Positions 34,091 through 45,584 of a stretch of 64,000 nucleotides of DNA are shown in pieces (within the stretch, counting starts at the first letter, position 1; each line of letters begins with the position of its first letter). The notes beneath the pieces were generated by a model that ran no database searches, was not told the DNA's origin, and saw nothing but the letters and a program-made list of their open reading frames with translations. Source of the DNA: Golubevia sp. BC0850 (lineage: Eukaryota > Basidiomycota > Exobasidiomycetes > Golubeviales > Golubeviaceae); assembly GCA_012976225.1 (NCBI GenBank), contig JAAVVG010000032.1:62001-126000 (forward strand), given 5' to 3'. Position numbers and translations under genes: made by a program.

Positions 34091-37000
34091 CTACTTCCTT
34101 CTGTCTCTACCTCCGCCTCCCGAGTTTCCGTTCCACGATGATTGAGGACCGAAGTCAACGGGCTTGATTACCCTTTCGTCTCGCTCACGTGGAGGCTTGA
34201 CTCGGAATTCGGACAGGATGCAGACATGACTGTTGGAGGTTGAGTGAAGTCGATTCAGGAAAAGAGGGGAGTGGAGGGTAGGAAGAAAGGGAAAGTGAGT
34301 GAGCGGAAGGAAAGGAAAGAGTAAACGAAGTCAGCTTTGTCAGATGGAAAGTCCGATTCTCTGCTCAAATTTCTCGAGTAGGACCTGTAGAAAAGCTTCC
34401 AGAAGGAAGATTGGAAGTAGATCGAGGTCGCTGAAACTCACTCAGAAGGGAAGTGAGCATTTGGGAACCCAACGACTTTCTTGAGGTACTCCTTATCAAC
34501 ATCCCCCAATAAACCAGTCACAGTCAAAGAATTATGAGAGAACCAAATGTAATCAATGACTCCTTTGAAATCTGGAGTATAATTGGTAAAAGAAAGGACC
34601 TGTCCATTTCTACCATTTGAGTTGCCATTGGAATTAGAATTGGAATTTTCCGCATCAATATCTGAATAATTCAAATTGTCAGGATAAGAACTCTTGAAAT
34701 TCCAACCATGAGTAGCCCCATTCTCTGTATAATTTCCATAAGTATAACCCAAGAAGTCTTCATGAGCACCTCCGACTTTCCCACTTCTCAAATATTGATG
34801 AACACCAGAATCAGGAGTTGAATTGAAATCACCACAAACTAGAGTTGGGATTTGATTCCAATGACCATATTTTGGAGCTGGAGGATAACCTTTCTTGACA
34901 TTTAACTTTTGAGGGAATTTAGAGAAACGTTCTGAGATCTTAGTTAATTCATCAATTAACATTGCAGTTTGAACCAGTTTGACATCTTTTTCTTCTGGAT
35001 CCCAATGAATATGAGTGTTAGCTACGATTAATCTTGAGCCTGAATCTTTGTTTTCTAGAAGAGCGACGATAGCGATATTGTCTTTAGTCATAACTCTGTT
35101 GAACATGTCTTCAGTCTTCTTGAAATCATCTCTTCTTAATGCGATTTGATTGAATTCAATGACTTGTTGTTCGATTAAACTGAATTTACTAGACTTGAAG
35201 AAAGTAGCGCAACCATCAACATGTTTCCTTTCGTCTTCTCTCATAGTTCTAGCTCTTGATTTTGGACTAAAAATTCCTGAATATTCTGATGAGGAAGATA
35301 AATGATGTAAGAAGTAATCTTCATATTGTTCAACATCGACTTCTTGAAGACAGCAGATATCAGAAGAGTAGGACATGACTTCTTGTAAGATGAATTCTTT
35401 TCTGTAATCCCAAGATAAAGCCCAAGAGGGAGTATAACCATGCATTTGAGAAGTAGCCATTCTTTCGCATAGAACATTATAAGAGAGGACATTGAAGGTT
35501 TCCACTGGAAGTTCGTTCCCTGAAGCATCTTTCTGAGGAGGAGGAGCATCCGTTTCGAGTGAGATCCATTCTCTTTCAGGAGGTGGAAGGGGCACTGGAC
35601 AGCTGTCTCGTAAGTAATTGACCAACGAGATTGTTCCTTCTTTCACTATGAGCTCTCGAAGATTCTGATTCAGCGGATTCCCCTCTAAACCTAGAATTTC
35701 CAATTGATGCAGAAACCCAAGTTCGGAAGGTAAATTGGACAGCAGATTATCGAAAAGGAAAAGTTCTCTTAAACAACTCAACATCCCGATTTCTTCTGGA
35801 AGTGAGCTTAGCTTATTCCCAGAAGCATCTAGTACTGTTAAATGTCGAAGTTGAACGATTGAGGAAGATAAAGAAGATAGAGAATTGTGATTGATGAATA
35901 ATGAAGTTAGGAAGTCGTACTTGAAGATTGCATTTGCTAGGTTCTTCAAGCCTAAACCACCCATATCGATTGTCGTCCAAGTTTGCTCTGAATCCTCGGG
36001 TGGGTTCGAAGAGAGAGGTTTCCTACCTCTTCCACCTGTTCGTCCAATTGTTCCGTTGGTATCTCCTTTCGAATTCCCAGACTTCTTCTCTTCTTCACTG
36101 CTTCCATTCTCTTTCTTGGAAGGAAGATGAAGTCCATTCGCCGCTGTGTGAGGAAGTTGAACTCCTCCGCCTTTGGTTGGATCTTGGATCGTGACTGCTG
36201 AGGAAGTTGCGCTTCGAGCTGCAAGAGCGGCTGCTCGGGCGTGATGATGAGGAGAGGCTGACTGTCGAGAGATCTGGAATTCGAAAAGTAGAGAAAAGAA
36301 AAGAATCAGCTCGCGCTCTTTCGAAGCTCTCAAACTCGATCACAGAGCAAGCGGGAGAGAAGGTACGAGATACAGCTCTTGACTACCAGCTCGCCAGAGT
36401 TCTTCTCTTCTTCCTCGTCCATCTTGTGAATCCAGAGAAGTAACGAGATTTACACGACCTTCATCCCCGCGTCGATCCCGGCTCCTCCCTTCCTTTAGAA
36501 AATGGAAGAGCGAGATAGGGAGGAAGGGCAACGATAGTCGTTGCCCAACGACGCTCCCGCTTCGTTCTTCTCCTTAACCCCGCCCAAGATTGACAGATTC
36601 TTTGACTTATCATTCTAGCTCTCATCCAGACGAGCTCGTTCTCATTCCCTCCTTCCACGTTGTGACTCACCTCAGCTTTGAGCATCTGCTGACTCCATTG
36701 CGAGCAAGGTTGACCTTCAACATTATTAGCCAAACCAATATGATTTCCACCTCTACCATTCAAATGACTATTAGTAGTTGTAGAAGAACCATTAGAACTG
36801 CCCAACATCAAACCACCATGATTGCCCAAATTAGAATGATGAGGACTTGGACTACCATTCATGAAAGAATGACTTCCTCCTGCTCCTCCCAGACCGGATT
36901 GATTTGAAGGAGTAGAATGAGACTGATGGGAAGAATGTGAATGATGTAAAGGAGATTGGGATTGTAGTTGTGAAGGATGTTGAAGATGATGAAGAGCGTA

Positions 37001-37444
37001 ACCACCAGGAGAAGCTGGAGCTCCAGATTGATTATTGGAGATTGAAGAGGCACTGTTGTGAGCTCCTCCTCCTCCTACTAAAGATCCAGGTAAAGAACTT
37101 AGAGATGGGTTTTGTTGATGGTGAGAAGTTGAATTCAAGCCTCCTAAGATACCAGCTAGTCCACCTCCGTTGTTACTACCTGAAGCTGTCGTTCCTCCTG
37201 CTCTGGAAGGGATTGGACCCCCCCATGCTTGTGAACCATTAGTTCCAGTTGGGAATCTTGAGTTGTTTGAATTTGAAGAATTGTTTGTTAAGGAAGGGAA
37301 AGGAGATGAGGCTGGATTGGCGGATGAGAAGGCAGAGGAATGAGAAGCTGGATTGGATGAAGAGGAAGAGGAAGTTGAACCAGAGTAAAGGTACGCTGGC
37401 CCAGGAGATGGAGAAGGTGACGGCGATGTTGAATGTGAGAACAT
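34091..37444 (-). CDS. CCR4: CCR4 deadenylase (CCR4-NOT catalytic subunit)
   Basis: Exons 37444-36671, 36273-34442 and 34229-34091 give 914 aa. Ccr4 removes mRNA poly(A) tails in the CCR4-NOT complex. Order: a disordered Ser/Asn/Gly/His-rich N-terminus (1-260), a basic linker, leucine-rich repeats (about 330-440: FLTSLFINHNSLSSLSSSI, LTVLDASGNKLSSLPEEIG, LELFLF-type repeats that anchor to NOT1), then the exonuclease-endonuclease-phosphatase domain. Catalytic motifs: NVLSYNVLCERMA, DICCLQEVDVEQYEDYF, NTHIHWDPE, VCGDFNSTPDS, and the final DHVCILSEFRV, whose DH is formed across the last intron. The extreme C-terminus is Gly/Arg-rich. Confidence 0.95.
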
Positions 37445-38633
37445 CAAAAAAGTGGATAGATTATAAGAAGAAGAAGTAGGGAAGGGAAGGATGTAAGGTG
37501 AAGGGATTAAAGGCTAGGCCAGCTGATGTTCGTGTTTGGATTGAATCAGCTGCCTATTAGAATTGAAAGTTGAAGAGACTGAAAGTTGGTGAGGCTTGAT
37601 TCCCATGCTATGTCGGCTGAATGGAAGCCGTTTATTGTAATGAATAGTGAATGCGATGGTTCAGACGTTCAGGCCGTTCAGGTTGCGATGATAGCTTGCG
37701 CGTAGCCATAGCCTGGATAGTCAGCCAGGGAGCCCTATGATACTGATGCTCGCCGCCTCAGATGTCGTCCGAGTTCGATCTTTGGTAAGTTTGAATACCA
37801 GTTTCTGGAAGATTGAGGAGATCGAAGAAAAGCAAAGCAGTAAGTTACTACTGCGAGATTAGAGCTTGGAGTTTGCTGCTTGCACTACTCGATAGTGACT
37901 TTCTTGCCCATTCCTTCCCAGATCTTATTCACCCTCGGATCGAGGTGAAACTAGTACTGATTCAGAGATTCTCCTCGAAGAGCAAGAAGTGAACTCTGAC
38001 TGAGCGAGCCTGCAGGACGTCGACACCTCCCTGGAAGATAGAAGTGATAGACTTCGAGATTTCTTTGAAGATCTCTTTCGTTGTCCTCTCTATCAGTGGT
38101 GGTGAGTCGGTTTCTGATCCACTCCATCTAAGAGCATTTCCTGTTGAAACCTGAACTGTCATCACCTTGCAACTTTGCAAAAGCCTCGAGCTGTGGCTAA
38201 GTGTCGTTCCGAGCAGATCCTGGTGTAAGGCGATAGATGGCGATAAGAGGTCTGAGGATCTGAGATTTTCTCTTCTTTTAGGGAATCCCAGGTGCTGTAG
38301 AGACTCACCGAAAGTTGGTGGCAAATCGAAAGGGTTTCTGGAGTGTAGTGAAGCCAAGTGACGCAGACCGCTTAGATGTTGAGTCTTTCCTTGCCTTTTC
38401 ATTTCGGTTTCAGCCAATCCAGGCAAATCTTTTCTTGTCAAGGAGGAGACAGTGTTGTTCTTTCGCAGAAGCGGTCGTTGTACAGGCAGCGAAAAAGTCG
38501 AGCTCATATATATATCTCTTGGGAAAACACTTCTCATTGCACTTGCATCTCAACCACCTGTATCCTCGTACAACTTACAACTGGCCACCCTTTCAACACT
38601 CCTTTAACTCTTCAAGAATCTCCAGTCCTCTCC
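37445..38633. other. Intergenic region with one unexplained minus-strand frame
   Basis: 1.2 kb between the divergent CCR4 and transporter starts. A 191-codon minus-strand open frame (37962-38537) has no recognisable motif and overlaps the transporter's upstream region. By length alone it could be chance, so it is noted but not called as a gene. Confidence 0.3.
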
Positions 38634-41225
38634 ATGTCACCTTCGCCTTCCCCATCCAGAAGGGATAGAGACAGTGAGAATCAAAATGGAGTCTCAACCT
38701 CCTCTCAAGATGGAGATCAATTAGGTTCAGCCACTCTTTTATCTTCAATCGCGAATTTAACCAATACAATCATTGGAACTGGAATGTTAGCAACTCCTCA
38801 TTCTTTCGCTTATACCGGTTTGTTACTAGGTATCATCTTGATTCTCTTTTGTGGCTTCACTGCTTCTTTAGGTCTTTATCTCCTAACAAGGTGTGCTGCA
38901 AAAATTGGTGGTAGGAAATCTAGTTTCAACAATATTACAAAGAGGAGTCTACCAAGTATGGCTAGATGGTTCGATGCTGCTATTGCTTTAAAGGTTAGTT
39001 CCATGCGATGCGACACATGAGGAGAGTGCAGGGTCAGATAGGAGTAGATGATTCCTTGGAGGCAGTGGCGATGGAGATTCAAATGTATGAGAACCACTTC
39101 TAGAAATCTCCAGTAATGGTTTCAGGAAAGGAGAGGGGAGATAGCTGGGCACCACGGAACATGGATTCCATTCCTGCTACCTTGTGTCGTCCAGTCTTCT
39201 CAGTCTGCTGGAGCAGACGCATAGGCAGGTGGCCTGCTGAGATCGAATGCAATGTTCCCTAGCACTGGTCAATGCCACTCGAAGTAGAGGCCAAGCTTAA
39301 GCAGAAGCTCTCTGAAATCTAGCCTCGCAGCTCTTCAGGTAGATGAGTTCCCTCCTATGGTCGAAACTTTCTATGCTGGTCCAGATCAGGGAAAGATCTT
39401 CCTCAGGTCTCTTTCTCGTTCTTCGATATCGGTGACGATGGCGAGGTCACGCAGCAGCTCCAAAACCTTTCTCCCCCGATCCCTTCAGGTTCTGTCTGTT
39501 TCGCAATCACTTTCGCTAATTTCCCTTCGTCTTTCTCTCTCCTCTTTCTTTTTCACAGTGCTATGGAGTGTCGATCTCCTATCTAATCATCTGCGGACAA
39601 GTCATGCCTCAAGTCATCATCTCTTTCTTCAAAGCTTTCCACAGAGACACCCATCAAATTCCCGAGTTCCTTCTAGACAGAGCTTTTTGGATCTTAATTC
39701 TGATGCTTGTTCTCAGTGAGTGACTTTGAAAGTTCCATTATCCTCACTATCCCTCTTTTCCCTTCAAAGCAAATATATGCCGACTCATCTCTCCTTTCCT
39801 CCACCCCATTCCTAAGTCCCACTCTGTTTCCTCCGACGTCTAGATTCCCTTCGACATACTTCCTATCTCTCACTTCTAGCTGTTTTGTTCCTAGTCCTAA
39901 TAGTCATCTATTATGCTCTGTTTCCATCAGCTTCAAAATCTCTACCACCAAATTCAAAAGGTGAAATCTCCTTCTTCAAGTTTGATTATCATTTAATTGC
40001 AATCTTTCCGGTTTTTGTTTTCGCTTATACTTGTGCTCAAAATGTTTTCCCGGTTTATAATGAACTCTGGGATAATTCGGAAGAGAAGGTCAACTCGGTT
40101 ATTGGTGGTGCCATCAGTAGTGGAGGTGTGATTTATCTCGTGAGTTAAGGATGGAAATTTGGATAGGGGAACATTGGAGATTGAATTTGCTTACAAGGTT
40201 TTCAATCTTCTTCCTCGCCTTGCCTTCTCGGTGCTGTAGATCGTGGGGATTCTTGGATACCTCACTTTCGGATCCAAGACTCCAGACAACATCATCACGA
40301 ACTATCCTTCTGACAGCTTGTTCGTTTGTATTGGGAGAGTTTCCATTGTGATTCTGACATTGTTCAGCTATCCTTTGCAGTGAGTGACCATTCAATCTCC
40401 TCGATCCGCTGACTTTCCCTTTTGTTCGTTCGATTCTGCAGAGGACCCTTTACTCTCGACCAGCTTCCACTAACTTCTCCTTCCCGCCTTCGTTCTTTCT
40501 CTCCCCGGATTTATTTTTCACTGCAATTAGGATTCATCCTTGCCGAGCTTCTTTAGACAAAGTCCTCTCCTTCTCTTCTTCTCAGCCTGAAGAAATCCAA
40601 ACTCAAATGGATTCGGAATCTCTCTTACGGGATCTAGATGACGATGAGGAAGAGAGGTTGGGCGAAATTGGAACAGGAAGAGTCGCAGCGAATGGAGAGA
40701 GGAACGGGAAGGCCAATAGAAGAGTTCAAGCTAGGCGGAAAAGAGAGAAGGATATCGATGAGATGCCTCTTTGGAAGTGGTGAGTTGTCTTGACTTGAAT
40801 TCCTCGTCTTCTGTCCTGTCTCTTTTTGAGAATCTAGGTGGCTTCCCATCAAACCTTTCAGAGACAGGCGCTAGTAGGCAGAATCGCTCCCAAGACTGAC
40901 ACCTCGTCCCTCTCTTTACTTCCTCAGGTGCACTCTAACTTGTTTCCTCCTCACAACAACCTTCATCATTTCACTTCTAATCGAAGATCTTTCAATCATC
41001 CTAGGATTTGTTGGATCCATTGGAAGTACAACTATCTCTTTCATTCTACCCGGAATCCTTTACGCTACTTCGCATTGGGATGAGCCTAACAACAAGCTGA
41101 GGAAGCCAGCGGTCGCTCTTGCTTGTTGGGGAGTTTTGGTCATGATTACAGCGGTCACTGCCAATATCTGGAAGCTAAGGAACTCGAATGGAGGAGCTGG
41201 GGAGGGAGTCATTGTCATCGGGTGA
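38634..41225 (+). CDS. AVT-type vacuolar amino-acid transporter
   Basis: Six exons: 38634-38993, 39559-39715, 39817-40139, 40240-40379, 40531-40779 and 40928-41225, giving 508 aa. Amino acid/auxin permease (SLC38-like) family; fungal AVT proteins move neutral amino acids out of or into the vacuole. The N-terminus TLLSSIANLTNTIIGTGMLATPHSFAYTG is the signature first helix; KCYGVSISYLIICGQVMPQVI, PLCFLRRLDSLRHTSYLSLL, FPVFVFAYTCAQNVFPVYNE and ILGYLTFGSKTPDNIITNY follow. A charged loop of about 75 residues (QPEEIQTQMDSESLLRDL...) separates helices 8 and 9. About 11 membrane spans are expected. Intron 1 is 565 nt, long for this window. The stop falls at the start of a GGGTGA tandem repeat. Confidence 0.9.
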
Positions 41226-41245
41226 GGGTGAGGGTGAGGGTCGAT
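41222..41245. repeat. GGGTGA microrepeat over the transporter stop codon
   Basis: About four tandem copies of GGGTGA, the first of which supplies the TGA stop of the transporter. Each unit also looks like a splice donor. Confidence 0.6.
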
Positions 41246-41874
41246 TGGATACAGTCAAGCCCTCTCTTTCAATCACAAATCTATACCCTTCCTCTTAGGA
41301 ATCCACTTTCTTTTCTTTCTTTACTTGCTCTCATGTCAACCTGTAACATATCCAAGCTCTCTCTAATTAGAGACTCTAGAAATCGATTTCTTCATAGAGA
41401 AGTTGGCGACGTACGTTCAATCGTCGATCGTTCTGAGCAACCTCGGTCAGGAACAAAGCCCTCTTAATTCTTTCAGAGCCTTCTTCCAAGATCACGACGC
41501 ATAGATTGCAACCCCAAGAAAGGAGACGAGCATAGGATAGATCGTGTTGAGAGAAGTTCTGATCGATGATGAACAGACCAAAAGAGGTTTGAGAAAAGTT
41601 TGTTATTGCCGAGAATGAAAGTGGTAAGAGATGAAAAGAACAAAGAGAAAAGAAAGTGAGCAGAAAGCATTCGAAAAGAGAGCGTGGGATGGAGAAAAGT
41701 GAGAGAGGTGAAAATGAGAGTGGAAAGAAAAGCAGAAAACCCGAGAACATTTTTGAACGAAAGTGAAAGGATGAGAGTTAAGAAATTTGAAGTTGAGAAG
41801 ATCGGAACCAATCTTTAAACCATGACTTAGTCGATTTCTCAAATGACTAAAATTAAAGAGAAGGTAGAGGAAAT
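41246..41874. other. Intergenic region
   Basis: 630 bp between converging genes. Minus-strand open frames here are T-rich, Phe/Ser/Leu-biased and look like chance. No gene supported. Confidence 0.4.
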
Positions 41875-42399
41875 CTACCATTTGTGGTGACAGCTGTCTT
41901 CTTCCTTTCCATCGTTTCCTCCATGACCATTATCCGGCGTGACTTGATCTGGTTTAGATTTTGGAGGAGATTGATCGCCACCTTTGACTGGTTTAGGCTT
42001 GGAATGCTGGTGCTCCTTCGAAGGATTAGATGAACCTTTAGGAGGTTGACCATGATGAGGCTCGTTTGGAGTAGATGAACCTTTAGGAGGTTGACCGTGA
42101 GGAGGCTCGTTTGGAGTAGATGAACCTTTAGGAGGTCGACCATGTTGAGGCTCTTTAGGAGGTTTAGTCTCTCCATTTCCTCCATTTCCACCCTTGTAGT
42201 CGCTGTCTTCTTCATCTTCTTCCTTCTCCCCTTTAGAATTTCCATTTCCACCGAACAGATTGTTTACAGTATTTCATACTCCTTCCAACAGAGATTGACG
42301 TACGTTTAATTCGTTGGAGTCTGAGTTGACGCTGATGGGAGCTGCCATCGTAAAAGAGACGAGGACGAGAGAGATGAGAAGGGATCTGTTGAAGAGCAT
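41875..42399 (-). CDS. Small secreted repeat protein with an in-frame TGA
   Basis: The ATG at 42399 opens a signal peptide (MLFNRSLLISLVLVSFTMAA then PISVNSDSNELNVRQSLLEG). After about 42 codons a TGA occurs, but the same frame then stays open for about 130 codons: FGGNGNSKGEKEEDEEDSD, three tandem 15-residue units of the form HGQPPKGSSTPNEP, a Lys/Pro/His-rich tail and a terminal HHKW before TAG at 41875-41877. The repeat periodicity and one shared frame argue that the two halves belong together. Splicing between a GTACGT donor and a weak GAG acceptor, stop read-through or recent decay are all possible. No family recognised; surface or secreted protein by composition. Confidence 0.55.
42020..42155 (-). 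repeat. 45-bp coding tandem repeat, 3 units
   Basis: Three near-identical 45-bp units inside the secreted protein gene, encoding HG(R/Q)PPKGSS(T/N)P followed by four variable residues. Confidence 0.8.
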
Positions 42400-42666
42400 C
42401 GTTGCTTTTGAAGAGAATTTAGATTTAGAGAGAATGCGTGGCTTTGAATTGAAGTAATTGATAGAATGAACGTGTGTTGATGAGTGGGAGTGTGCTTGAG
42501 AGAGGATGAGTTCAGAAGAGAAGAGAGAGGTGGCGGATGAAGAAAGTGGGGAAAGTATCATATCCCCCCCCCCTTTATACATTTTTGCTGGGACTCAATG
42601 ATCCTGAGAGTAGGATTATATGATCAAAGTTTCAAAGTCAGGTTACACGAGCTAGAGAAGCTAGGT

Positions 42667-43290
42667 CTAGAAAGGTGACGTTGTGCTTTGCGAATTGACC
42701 TTTGCCTCAAAAGGGAGATTCCTCCCGTCCTGATCTTCCAAAACCTTTCGATCATCCACCCCATCCCGACGCGGTTCTGCTTTTGGAAGCTTTGTCGATC
42801 CTGGGGGTAAATTTAGGAGAAATTCATCTGTGAACCAACCCCTCGTCCCAGTGAATTTTCCAATTCCCCACTTTTTCTCCACTCGATATACCCCCAAAAG
42901 CTTCTTTTCAGGATGTATCACTCATTCGAAAAGCTTACTTCTTCATGGAATGTTGTCCTCCTCCAAAGTCTAGTCCATTTGTAATAGGAGAGGAGGCTCG
43001 TTCGAAAGTGGGTTGAGAAACGTCCGACAGTCCGCCTTCTCCTTGCCGTTCTCGTGACTGAATAAGAGTGCAGTTCTCAAGATCAGAAGCTTGCATTGCT
43101 CAACTTGAGAAGGGAGATCCCCGAGAAAGCGAATCCTTCCAAGTTGAGAGTGACTTCTCAACTCAGAGGCGAATCTTTCCGCGTCACAAAGAATTGGACG
43201 GCTCGAACTCACACTGGGAAGCTTTCAACTAAATCATCAACTTGTTCGATTGGATCTGGGAGATTGATGCCTGGGAGGAAGGGCTTAACC
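42667..43290 (-). CDS. Possible extra exons or unrecognised gene downstream of the TTL gene
   Basis: Two stretches look coding but I cannot connect them. One (about 43213-43310, minus) reads KRWVEGKVKPFLPGINLPDP then IEQVDDLVESFP and ends at a GTGAGT donor; it might be a further exon of the TTL-family gene. The other (42667-42960, minus) reads EKKLLGVYRVEKKWGIGKFT, GTRGWFTDEFLLNLPPGSTK and DGRNLPFEAKVNSQS before a stop. No family recognised. Confidence 0.3.
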
Positions 43291-45388
43291 TTACCCTCTA
43301 CCCATCTCTTCACCAAAGCAAAGAGTCATTCCGTTTCTGCTTTCTCCAACTTTCCAGTCGTCTTTCTTCCCTCCTTCCCCACTTCCTACTACCAACTGTA
43401 AACTTGACTTGAATAGTTCATCTACAGTTTCTGAAAGTCTAGATCCAGTTTGAGCAAAGTCAGGTTGCTGATCGAAATGGGAGGAAGAGGTCGTAAGAAG
43501 GGAAGTTAGGAAGGGAAGGTAAAGCTCGTTGGCAAAGGACAGTCTTGAACGGAGAGACAAACATCGAACTGAACACCCACTGCGTTGATTTCTAACAACC
43601 AGACCTTCAGCGTCTTCTCGCTTTCACTAGCACTTGATCGGATTTGAGAGTCGACCTCCTCTTCTTCTCCATCCCAGCCAACCATTAAATCCACTCCGAA
43701 GATCTCCCAAGCATTCGGCCAAATCTGCCAGTGAACAGCTCCAGCTTTAGCAGCAGCCATAAAAGTATCACCAACGTTTCTAGCTGCCAATTCCTTGACT
43801 TCTTGGATTTGCTCTTGACTCAAGCCTTCGGTTCTCTTCTCATCATCCTTTGAAGAGGGAGAGCTGAATTGACTACCAACTAGATCCGACCAAAGATAAA
43901 CATTCTCTTCTTCAGGTCTACCGGTTCCCAGAAAACCGTCTTCTTGTAGACATGTATTTGTTAGATGTCTTCGGAGATCTACCATTCCTTTGGATTCTGA
44001 TGATGAATTCTCATCGTCTGATTCTTGTTCGTCTTCAGGCTTTGCAGAGCCTGAATTTAACCGGATGGAAGGAGATTGATAATCTAGGGGAGCGAAAAGT
44101 GCTAGCATTTCATCGAAAAGACAAACCTGCAATCCTCCGATGCACAGGACGTAAGCTCGAAGGTGAAACTTACGACCTGAAGATAAAAGTGACGGATTTG
44201 AAGAGGATGGAGGGGCAATGAGAAGTGGCTGAGATAGGTATTCCTGTTAGATAGTAGGGTGTCGAGATAATGAGATGAGTCAAGAGTATCAGAGAAGGTT
44301 TTGACAGGTGGCAAACGATGAGACTTCTCCGAGATCAGAAGCAAAGCTCTTTGCTCAGTCTAACAGACATTGGACTCACTTGAATTACAAAATGCCGTAA
44401 TTGACTCATCATAACTGAGGTGGACTTCGTCTGCCCATAATCATTTCCACTTCCATTGACGGGGTTCTCTTCTTGCTCATCTTGATCTTCCTCTTCTTCA
44501 TCATCGTCACTGTCATCTTCGAATTCTTCGAAGATATCTCGTAGTTCCTCCAAAGTGGAGAAGAGCCGTATTCCATTCCCTCTGTCGGCCATTCCTGGCT
44601 TGAGCTGGGTAGGGGGAGAGAAGAAAGAGGAGGCGGAGAAGGTAAGTCAAGCCTTAACCGGATGCTGGGTTCCACACCACTAGACATCAGTGGCTTTTCT
44701 TTCAAAATCGAGTTCCAAAGAAGAGTTCAAAAGAGATCGAGGCTAAGCGTCTCCCACCTCCGTATCTTATTGGAGCTTCTACTCTCCTCATCGTCTCTGC
44801 CTCTGACCTCACTCTTCATCATCTGTAACTCACAATGAACCACTTAATATCCTGATTCTCCTTTCCTTTTCCCTCTCCTCCTTGATCGATCTCCTTTTCC
44901 CTCTCTTCATTCTTCTTTAACTCCAAATCCAGATCGAATAAATCGTCAACAAGAAGCTCATCAAGCTCATCTGCGAACTGAATTTCTATCCTCCAAGTTT
45001 TAGGAGTTAATCCTCTTATCCTTTTACCGACCTCTTCATCAGACTGCTTAGTAGCGAAGACATTCAAGGAGTGAGCTAAGTAGTGTTTTCGAATCAAAGC
45101 CTTTCTGATCATGTAGGAAGAACATTTTGGATAGCTGGTTGAGGTAGTTAAAGGGCTTGGAGATAAATACTCGAATGGAAGGTAATCGTAATCGCAGAAG
45201 TAGAGTGAATGGTTTGATGGAGCTACTGCATCTGATTGAGAAGTTGAAGAAGATTCATCTGTTGGGGGAATTCCTTGACCATCGATGATCTCCCAATCTG
45301 TTAGAACCGTTTGAGCCGATTTGATGGCTGCTGAATGAGTGTAAGGTGCTCCTGGAAAATTGATGTAGACTGATTTTGAGGAACTCAT
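43291..45388 (-). CDS. Tubulin-tyrosine-ligase (TTL/PBY1) family ATP-grasp protein
   Basis: Exons 45388-44834, 44604-44380, 44243-43581 and 43467-43291 give 539 aa. TTL-like enzymes ligate amino acids onto proteins with an ATP-grasp fold; yeast Pby1 is a P-body-associated member. Signs are SSYMIRKALIRKHYLAHSL, WFILKPGMADRGNGIRLF (the ATP-grasp K-P-..-DRG.GI block), RHFVIQEYLSQPLLI, KFHLRAYVLCIGGLQVCLFD then EMLALFAP, LTNTCLQ and WLLEINAQPDFAQTG. An acidic loop of about 50 residues (EEFEDDSDDDEEEEDQDEQE) interrupts the fold. The last few residues are uncertain: conserved-looking sequence continues downstream in another frame, so a further intron is possible. Confidence 0.87.
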
Positions 45389-45584
45389 GTTGGAGAAAGA
45401 GAGGAACTTCTGAACTTTCCAATATTACTTTGAAGTTTGATCAATCGACACTGCCGCCAAGGCACCCCGTTTTTCAAGAGCTGAATGATGTTTAGAGAAA
45501 TGAGAAAACAATTTTGTTGACATGCCTGTATGATACAATCAAATGCGAAATTGGAAAAGTTCGAGAAAATGAAACACTTTTGAG

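Noticed and set aside
37962-38537. 191-codon minus-strand frame upstream of the transporter
   Set aside because: No motif or homology recognised. A frame of this length is expected about once by chance in 64 kb.
41220-41250. GGGTGA repeat read as extra splice donors extending the transporter
   Set aside because: The protein already ends where AVT proteins do and no suitable downstream exon was seen.
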